From Anaerococcus sp. (GTDB lineage: Bacteria > Bacillota > Clostridia > Tissierellales > Peptoniphilaceae): 48,292 nt of DNA. The DNA is taken from positions 1-48,292 of the forward strand of contig NZ_JAPJPG010000010.1 in the NCBI RefSeq assembly GCF_030825785.1, read 5' to 3'. The position numbers were made by a program, and so were the translations under genes. Below are positions 43,265-48,292 of this stretch, piece by piece; position 1 is the first letter of the stretch, and each line of letters starts with the position of its first letter. Below the pieces are notes generated by a model. It was not told the origin of the DNA. It worked only from the letters and a program-made list of their open reading frames with translations, and searched no databases.

Positions 43265-43972
43265 ATGATTTCAAAATTAATTGCAGAGTTTTTAGGAACT
43301 GCCCTTATGATTATCTTTGGTGTTGGAGTTCACTGCGACGAGGTACTTAATAAGACAAAATACCAAGGATCAGGCCATTTATTTGCAATTACAACATGGG
43401 GATTTGGTATTACTATAGTTTTAGTAGTATTTGGAGATGTATGCATAAATCCTGCTATGGCATTTTGCCAAGCAATTCTTGGCCTTATCCCTTGGACCTA
43501 CTTTGTACCATATGTTATAGTTGAATGTTTGGGAGCATGTTTCGGAGCTTTGATTTGCTATGTCTTATACAAAGATCAATTCGATGCATCAGAAGATATA
43601 GATCAAGTCAAGGTAAGAAATATCTTTTCAACAAACCCCATCTATAGAAACCTTCCAAGAAACTTCTTCGTTGAGTTTTTTGCAACCTTTATCTTCCTAT
43701 CATCAATCCTAGGTCTAGTTAAAAATCAACCAGACCTCGTTCCAGTAGGAGTTGGTTTATTGGTATGGGCTATCGGTATGGCATTAGGTGGTCCAACAGG
43801 ATTTGCTATGAATCCTGCCAGAGACCTAGGTCCAAGACTAGCTTACACTTTATTGCCAATCAAAAACAAAACAGATAACGACTGGCAATATGGTTTAACA
43901 ATTCCAGGTCTTGCTCCATATGTAGGTGCAATAGCTGCAGCCCTTTTTGCTAGGTTTTATCTAGGCTTTTAG
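43265..43972 (+). CDS. MIP-family channel, probable lactate or glycerol facilitator
   Basis: A 235-residue, six-helix major intrinsic protein. The two pore motifs are INPAMAF (Asn62) and MNPARDLGPR (Asn183, selectivity Arg186). The first NPA is preceded by FGDVC instead of the usual SGAHL, an atypical pore mouth. Cotranscription with larA suggests it moves lactic acid, like LarD; GlpF-type glycerol transport is the alternative, and the glp operon here has no other facilitator. AGGAAGG lies before the ATG. Confidence 0.88.
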   Translation: MISKLIAEFLGTALMIIFGVGVHCDEVLNKTKYQGSGHLFAITTWGFGITIVLVVFGDVCINPAMAFCQAILGLIPWTYFVPYVIVECLGACFGALICYVLYKDQFDASEDIDQVKVRNIFSTNPIYRNLPRNFFVEFFATFIFLSSILGLVKNQPDLVPVGVGLLVWAIGMALGGPTGFAMNPARDLGPRLAYTLLPIKNKTDNDWQYGLTIPGLAPYVGAIAAALFARFYLGF

Positions 43973-44036
43973 GAAAAATTATTTTATTAATTGCTAAGGC
44001 TAAGCTATACAAAAAGACTTAATAATCTAATAAGAT

Positions 44037-44083
44037 AAAAAGCGGAATCTAGACTTTTAAAAGAGTCTGGATTCCGCTTTTTT
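44037..44083 (+). terminator. Terminator of larA-channel operon
   Basis: AAAAGCGGAATC pairs with GATTCCGCTTTT, and AGACT with AGTCT extends the stem; it runs into TTTTTT. Confidence 0.9.
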
Positions 44084-44139
44084 ATACTTAATCAAAATAA
44101 TAACCATAAAGCTAATAAGCGCCAAGGATAATTTAAAAC

Positions 44140-44187
44140 TAAAAAACAGCTGCAAAATATGGCTTCCCATATTTTTGCAACGGTTTA
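44140..44187 (-). terminator. Terminator of the mrp-DUF1002 run
   Basis: TGCAAAATATGG and CCATATTTTTGCA pair around CTTC; on the minus strand the stem ends in GTTTTTTAG. Confidence 0.7.
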
Positions 44188-44190
44188 TTT

Positions 44191-45162
44191 TTAATTATTA
44201 TCAGAAGAATCACTTCCGCCAAAGGCGTTCATAATAGATTCAAAAATTGATCTAAAGAAATTCATTATCGAATCCCAAAGACCGCTATCTTTAGCTTCTT
44301 GGGCGACTTTATCGATACTATCCTTATTTTCTTCGTAAAACTTTCCTGCCTTATCTGTAATATCTCCTGCAAGTTTTGTGAGATTTTCTCTGACTTCGGC
44401 GCTATCTATAGCTGAAGTTGTTTGGTAATTCTCGAAGTAATTTACGAGGATTTGGATGTTGTTATTTGATAATACATTGTCCATATTTACATTATTTAAG
44501 GCATCCTTGATATAGATTGCTATCTGATCAGCGGAAGCATTTTCGCCGTTTTCCTCTTTATAGTCACTGAGTTTTTGTTTTACTTCAATTACTACTGTAT
44601 CGAGCTTGTCTGTATCGAAGTTTTCTTTTCCTTCGTTTTCTTCTGCTACTTGACTTACTGTCTCAAGCTCTTCTTGTGCTGTTTGAGTTCTTTGGGTATC
44701 AAGGTCCATACCTCTCATTTCTAGAGACTTATAGACTCCGACTAGGGCAGACTCTCCAGTAACAGGCCTTGGGCTTGCTACTATTATGTCTGCATCGCTT
44801 ATGCCTGCTGTAATTGCAGCATTAGTATATTGGCCTTCTGTAATTTGTGTGATGTTTTCTGGAGTCTTGATCTTAACAGATATTCCCTTATCCTTAGTTG
44901 ATCTTTTGACTAGGACTGAAGAGATCATGTTGGAATCTGCTGTTCCGTATCCTAGATATTTTTCAAGATCATTTCCGTCTACATAGGAAATATTAGAATC
45001 TTCCTTAACTCCCATAGATTTATTTACTGTAACTTTCTCTTCTTCTGTAAGGGCTACACCATAGATTACATCGTCCTTGTTTGGATCAAAGTCACTTGCC
45101 ATAGCCACTTGTGGGAGAAAGATTATAAGGGACATCATCCCTGCTAGAATTTTCTTAAACAT
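44191..45162 (-). CDS. Secreted DUF1002 protein
   Basis: A 323-residue exported protein of the DUF1002 family, known from Firmicutes with no assigned role. A signal peptide covers about residues 1-22 (MFKKILAGMMSLIIFLPQ, then AMAS). The mature part has YGVALTEEE, a region with AAITAGISDADIIVASPRPVTG (landmark: SDADIIVASP), and a long helical, acidic C-terminal half ending in GGSDSSDNN. No membrane anchor or sorting signal is present. It follows the Mrp ATPase by 8 nt and so is probably cotranscribed. Confidence 0.87.
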   Translation of the reverse strand: MFKKILAGMMSLIIFLPQVAMASDFDPNKDDVIYGVALTEEEKVTVNKSMGVKEDSNISYVDGNDLEKYLGYGTADSNMISSVLVKRSTKDKGISVKIKTPENITQITEGQYTNAAITAGISDADIIVASPRPVTGESALVGVYKSLEMRGMDLDTQRTQTAQEELETVSQVAEENEGKENFDTDKLDTVVIEVKQKLSDYKEENGENASADQIAIYIKDALNNVNMDNVLSNNNIQILVNYFENYQTTSAIDSAEVRENLTKLAGDITDKAGKFYEENKDSIDKVAQEAKDSGLWDSIMNFFRSIFESIMNAFGGSDSSDNN

Positions 45163-45170
45163 ATTATTAC

Positions 45171-45959
45171 CTATAGGCTTTCAATCTTTTCTATAATTGG
45201 ACTTAGCTCTTTCATATCTATATCTTCTGCAAGACCTGAGTCAATTTTTTCTGCTATTTGTGAATCTATTGGAAGCTTGGCTAGGGTATCTATGTCGTAT
45301 TTTTTAGCTACTTCATCTAGCCTACTCTTGCCAAATATTTCATGCTTACTTCCACAATCTGGACATTCGAAATAGGACATATTTTCAACCATGCCGATTA
45401 CTTTCTTGCCCATCATCTTTGCCATCTTGATAGATTTTTCTACAACCATCTCTACCAAGCCTTGAGGGGTCGCTACTGCAACTACGCCATCTATTGGTAG
45501 GGATTGGAAGACTGTGAGTGGTACGTCAGCTGTTCCTGGAGGCATGTCTACTATCATATAATCAATCTCGCCCCAATCTACATCTGTGTAGAATTGTTTT
45601 AGGACGTTGGTTACAATTGATGATCTCCAAACAACTGGGTCAGTCTTTTGGCGTAAGATCATGTTTACTGAAATTAGCTTTATTCCGTCACGAGTGATGG
45701 CAGGATACATAAGTCCTTCCTTGGTTCCCCTAACTGGCTCATCTATACCAAAGGCCTCTGCCATGGAAGGTCCTGTTATATCAGCATCAAATACTGCAAC
45801 CTTGTAGCCTTTCTTGCTAAGGCTTGAGGCAAGGAGGGATGATACTGAAGACTTGCCAACTCCTCCCTTACCACTCATTACAGCTATGACCTTGCCCACA
45901 GAAGATCCTTCGTGAAGCTTGATTTTGAATTTATCTAAATTAATATTTTTCTTTTGCAT
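45171..45959 (-). CDS. Mrp/ApbC-type P-loop ATPase, Fe-S carrier
   Basis: A 262-residue NBP35/Mrp-family protein that binds and delivers Fe-S clusters. The deviant Walker A is MSGKGGVGKSSVS near residues 28-40; DADITGPSM and MIVDMPPGTADVPLT follow; CPDC near residue 198 is the cluster-binding pair. AAAGGAG precedes the ATG. It is transcribed from its own promoter, whose mRNA starts with a small hairpin. DUF1002 follows closely. Confidence 0.94.
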   Translation of the reverse strand: MQKKNINLDKFKIKLHEGSSVGKVIAVMSGKGGVGKSSVSSLLASSLSKKGYKVAVFDADITGPSMAEAFGIDEPVRGTKEGLMYPAITRDGIKLISVNMILRQKTDPVVWRSSIVTNVLKQFYTDVDWGEIDYMIVDMPPGTADVPLTVFQSLPIDGVVAVATPQGLVEMVVEKSIKMAKMMGKKVIGMVENMSYFECPDCGSKHEIFGKSRLDEVAKKYDIDTLAKLPIDSQIAEKIDSGLAEDIDMKELSPIIEKIESL

Positions 45960-45978
45960 ATAATCTCCTTTTCTTAAG

Positions 45979-45997
45979 ATCTGATACCTCCTCAGAT
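45979..45997 (-). other. 5'-terminal stem-loop with a Shine-Dalgarno sequence in the loop
   Basis: ATCTGA-GGAGGTA-TCAGAT on the minus strand, beginning at the predicted transcription start of the mrp mRNA. No start codon follows this GGAGG at usable spacing. The true mrp ribosome site (AAAGGAG) is about 15 nt further. It resembles a 5' stabilising element. Confidence 0.45.
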
Positions 45998-46005
45998 TTA
46001 GGATT

Positions 46006-46033
46006 ATTATACTTTTAAAATATCATATGTTAA
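46006..46033 (-). promoter_or_regulatory. Promoter of mrp
   Basis: Minus strand: -35 TTAACA, 16-bp spacer, -10 TATAAT. Confidence 0.6.
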
Positions 46034-46088
46034 GTTAAATAAATACTCTTCCTAGATATAATAATCTACTTGTATTTAGGCTAGTTAA

Positions 46089-47090
46089 TTAAAAATCAAT
46101 CTTCATATCTCCATCCTTGATCAGCCCCTTATTTTTCATTAGCCTATAAATTATATAAGAAAGGATGGCAGGAAGGAATATGTGAAGGAGGATGACCTTA
46201 AATATGGCACTAACTCCCATGGCATTAATGGTTCCAATTTGTCCTACTAGACCACTTGTCCCCATACCTGAGCCTAGGGGAGTGTTTTTCATCCTAAAGA
46301 CTAAAGTTCCGATTGGAGCAATGATGGCACTTGCAAGGGTTGGAGGAAGCCAAATCCGAGGGTTCTTAATAATATTTGGCACCTGAAACATACTAGTCCC
46401 CAGCCCTTGGGCGAGAAGTCCCTCCAAGCCATTATCCTTGTAGGAAATTACAGCAAAGCCAATCATTTGGGCACAGCATCCGACTGTAGCCGCTCCTCCT
46501 GCAAGGCCTTCTAGACTAAGCATCATACAAATCGCCGCAGATGAAATCGGTAGGGTAAGGGCCATACCTATAGTAACCGCTACAACAATTCCCATAAAAA
46601 ACGGTCTAAGCTCGGTCGCTTTCATGATAAATAAGCCGATCGCCTTCATAAAGGATGCGACATAGGGACCTATCAAATCTCCCACCAAGATTCCTACTAT
46701 AATCGTAACACTAGGAGTGATGATTATATCAAGCTTGGTAGATTTTGAGACAAGCTTACCAAATTCAACTCCAAAAATTGTGGCAAGGAAAACTCCCACA
46801 GGCCCTCCTAGCTCATAGGCCCCGAGTCCTACAATAGTAGAAGCAAAAAGGACAAGCTTGGGTGCATTAAGACTTGCGGCAATAGCAACTGCAATAGCTG
46901 CTCCACTGGCAGAGTTTGCCAAAGGCCAGAGCCTGTCTGTAAGATATGGTATATGTAAGCTTTGGCCAAGGCTATTTAGGATAGTCCCAACCAAAAGAGA
47001 GGCAAAAAGACCAAAGGCCATAGCCCCCAAGGCATCAATAAAATAAGTTCTCCAGGATAAATTTATCCCCTTTTTTCTTAAAAATTCCAT
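46089..47090 (-). CDS. PTS-type EIIC membrane protein (PTS_EIIC_2 family)
   Basis: A 333-residue polytopic membrane protein, about 8-10 helices, of the stand-alone PTS IIC family. Landmarks are LWPLANSASGAAIAVAIAAS, ELGGPVGVFLATIFGVEFGK and GSGMGTSGLVGQIGT. No IIA or IIB gene is adjacent, so sugar phosphorylation by the PTS is not shown; the family may act in other transport. An in-frame TTG at 47102 exists, but GGAGG lies before the ATG at 47090, so that start is used. Confidence 0.87.
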   Translation of the reverse strand: MEFLRKKGINLSWRTYFIDALGAMAFGLFASLLVGTILNSLGQSLHIPYLTDRLWPLANSASGAAIAVAIAASLNAPKLVLFASTIVGLGAYELGGPVGVFLATIFGVEFGKLVSKSTKLDIIITPSVTIIVGILVGDLIGPYVASFMKAIGLFIMKATELRPFFMGIVVAVTIGMALTLPISSAAICMMLSLEGLAGGAATVGCCAQMIGFAVISYKDNGLEGLLAQGLGTSMFQVPNIIKNPRIWLPPTLASAIIAPIGTLVFRMKNTPLGSGMGTSGLVGQIGTINAMGVSAIFKVILLHIFLPAILSYIIYRLMKNKGLIKDGDMKIDF

Positions 47091-47281
47091 AAAATCCTCC
47101 AAAATATTTTCAAATAATATTGTAACACAAATTTAATCCATTGTATATACAGTGGCAAACATTTTAAGCTTTTGTATTATTTTTAGCCTCTAGCTAATTT
47201 GTAGTTATTAGAATATCAGTTAAATATAATATTTTTTATTTTTTGATTATGCTATATTAATTCGGGTAACAAAAGAACAAG

Positions 47282-47312
47282 ACGGTTATTCGAGTTTTAA
47301 TAGAATAACTGT
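47282..47312 (+). other. Leader hairpin of the small membrane protein gene
   Basis: ACGGTTATTC pairs with GAATAACTGT (one G-U) around an 11-nt loop, about 57 nt before the start codon. No T-run follows. Confidence 0.4.
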
Positions 47313-47368
47313 TAAATATTAATTTGAAAAACAAAAGTTAGGAAATAAATAAAAGGTTATAGATTATT

Positions 47369-47692
47369 ATGATTAAAAAATCAAATTTATTACCATATAT
47401 TTTTCTGATAGCTTCAAGTGTAGGCTATTATAGTAATATTGGCAGAGAAGATTCATTATTTTATTTTTGGATTACTATATTTGTAGTATCATTAATACTT
47501 TTAAAAGTAAATAATAATGATTTATTTAAAAAACATAAATATAATATTGTATACTATGATATGTTGTTTGTTCTAGGAGTAATATTCATACCACGCATAA
47601 ACTTACCTTATGGGGCTTCTAGATTAATTATGGCTATTTTAGGAGCTGTATATGCACTTTTAATTAGTCGAAAGAAAATTTTTCTTAAATAA
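47369..47692 (+). CDS. Small membrane protein of unknown function
   Basis: A 107-residue protein with about four hydrophobic helices (roughly 8-24, 30-46, 62-75 and 84-101) and a basic C-terminus (SRKKIFLK). AAAAGGTT is a modest ribosome site before the ATG. I recognise no family. Codon use is very AT-rich compared with the genes to its left, as is the partial gene that follows, so this end may belong to an accessory segment. Confidence 0.6.
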   Translation: MIKKSNLLPYIFLIASSVGYYSNIGREDSLFYFWITIFVVSLILLKVNNNDLFKKHKYNIVYYDMLFVLGVIFIPRINLPYGASRLIMAILGAVYALLISRKKIFLK

Positions 47693-47726
47693 TAACGAAG
47701 AAAGATATGTTATGTAAAATGAGCTC

Positions 47727-47763
47727 AACCCTAAAATCTGAAAAACAGATGGAGGGGTTTTAG
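47727..47763 (+). terminator. Terminator after the small membrane protein gene
   Basis: AACCCT and AGGGGTT form the outer stem, ATCTG and CAGAT the inner stem; TTTTAG follows. Confidence 0.6.
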
Positions 47764-47844
47764 TATGCCCAAATACTCAAAAATTTTTCTATAAGATTAG
47801 TAGTAAAATTACAAAATTTTTAAGTTAGAGTTAACACAAAAAAT

Positions 47845-47872
47845 TTGACAGTACCATTTTTAATATTAGAGT
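47845..47872 (+). promoter_or_regulatory. Candidate promoter of the partial secreted-protein gene
   Basis: -35 TTGACA (consensus), 16-bp spacer, -10 TAGAGT (4 of 6 to consensus). Confidence 0.45.
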
Positions 47873-47923
47873 AATTTGTAATTTCAATATAATTATAAAC
47901 ATTAAATTTTGAAGGAGGTTTAT

Positions 47924-48292
47924 ATTAAAAATAAAAGATTTACATCATTTTTAACTTTATTTATTGTATTAATAGGGCTTATATTCGCACCTAAAAAATC
48001 TACATACGCAACATCGAGTGATTTAATTACAGATGAAAATACAGATTTATTAGAAGTTGAATTATATACTGAAACAAAAGATATTTTTCCTAAATATATT
48101 TTTGAAGAAGTTTTTAATAAAGATGATTTAGAATTTTTAAGAAAAAATTATAACGCTAAAATAAATCATTTGGGAAATAACGTTGAAATTAAAATTAAAA
48201 CTAAAATGAAACCCTCTACTGAAAATGATCTAATATTATATGCTGATAATAAACCAATCCAAGTTAAATCTAATGGAACTATAGTTGTTAAT
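47924..48292 (+). CDS. Partial secreted or surface protein with ATT start codon
   Basis: An open frame of 123 codons running off the right edge. The first 30 residues are a clear signal peptide: basic KNKR, hydrophobic LTLFIVLIGLIFA, then a possible cleavage near TYA-TSS. The mature start is acidic and then Lys/Asn-rich. No ATG, GTG or TTG lies at usable distance from the strong AAGGAGG (47912-47918); the codon 5 nt downstream is ATT. An in-frame TTG at 47909 overlaps the ribosome site and has none of its own, and a stop at 47903 closes the frame. I therefore call an ATT start. Family unknown; the rest lies outside the window. Confidence 0.6.
   Translation, partial: MKNKRFTSFLTLFIVLIGLIFAPKKSTYATSSDLITDENTDLLEVELYTETKDIFPKYIFEEVFNKDDLEFLRKNYNAKINHLGNNVEIKIKTKMKPSTENDLILYADNKPIQVKSNGTIVVN

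Overview
This window looks like chromosomal DNA from a low-GC Gram-positive anaerobe. The best fit is a Peptoniphilaceae coccus of the Anaerococcus type. That placement is an inference from the gene set: a class C sortase/pilin locus, glycerol catabolism under a GlpP antiterminator, a CIRCE-controlled groE operon, a tyrosine T-box, an NPN-type LarA, a MurE without the meso-DAP signature, and AGGAGG ribosome sites. There are no rRNA genes, tRNA genes, CRISPR arrays, IS elements or phage genes that I can support.

Layout. 1-1.5 kb: gene-free, made of composite hairpin-forming repeats. 1.5-6.2 kb (minus): a very small pilus locus, one LVKTG-anchored pilin followed by three overlapping class C sortases. 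6.4-11.8 kb (minus): glycerol/glycerol-3-phosphate catabolism (glpP, glpK, a GlpA-like dehydrogenase, a second flavoprotein, a DUF1667 protein). Two hairpins with a shared sequence motif look like GlpP antitermination targets. 11.9-17.1 kb (minus): small membrane protein, sugar-phosphate transferase, rRNA pseudouridine synthase, PadR regulator, helicase-nuclease, acetyltransferase. 17.2-18.4 kb (plus): rubredoxin-reductase-like flavoprotein. 19.5-21.5 kb (minus): groES-groEL. 21.5-28.7 kb: aminotransferase, msrB, SAF-domain dehydrogenase, YhiN-type flavoprotein, murE, a membrane protein and a glutaredoxin. 28.8-32.8 kb (minus): translationally coupled metG, tatD-like, rnmV, rsmA. 33-36.6 kb (plus): AGCS symporter, T-box-tyrS, hexapeptide acetyltransferase. 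36.7-41.6 kb (plus): a large ArsR-type regulator with two matching operator palindromes and a pair of ABC exporter half-transporters. 41.9-44.1 kb (plus): larA and a MIP channel. 44.2-47.1 kb (minus): DUF1002 secreted protein, Mrp ATPase, PTS IIC. 47.3-48.3 kb (plus): AT-rich, with a small membrane protein and the 5' part of a secreted-protein gene that apparently starts at ATT.

How the parts fit together. The glp block would phosphorylate glycerol (GlpK) and oxidise glycerol-3-phosphate through a three-protein flavin/Fe-S assembly, with GlpP sensing glycerol-3-phosphate and acting on leader terminators before glpP-glpK and again before the dehydrogenase genes. The larA-channel pair would interconvert and move lactate enantiomers, but the LarB/C/E cofactor genes are not here. 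The pilus block is self-contained for polymerisation, with one substrate and three pilus sortases; a housekeeping sortase must lie elsewhere. The ArsR-ABC block looks like an autoregulated, inducible export system of unknown substrate. Most of the rest is housekeeping. Nothing here is clearly a wholly new system. The most notable items are the duplicated GlpP-type leaders, the ArsR-ABC locus, the orphan LarA/channel pair, the one-pilin/three-sortase locus, the repeat field at the left edge, and the ATT-start gene at the right edge.
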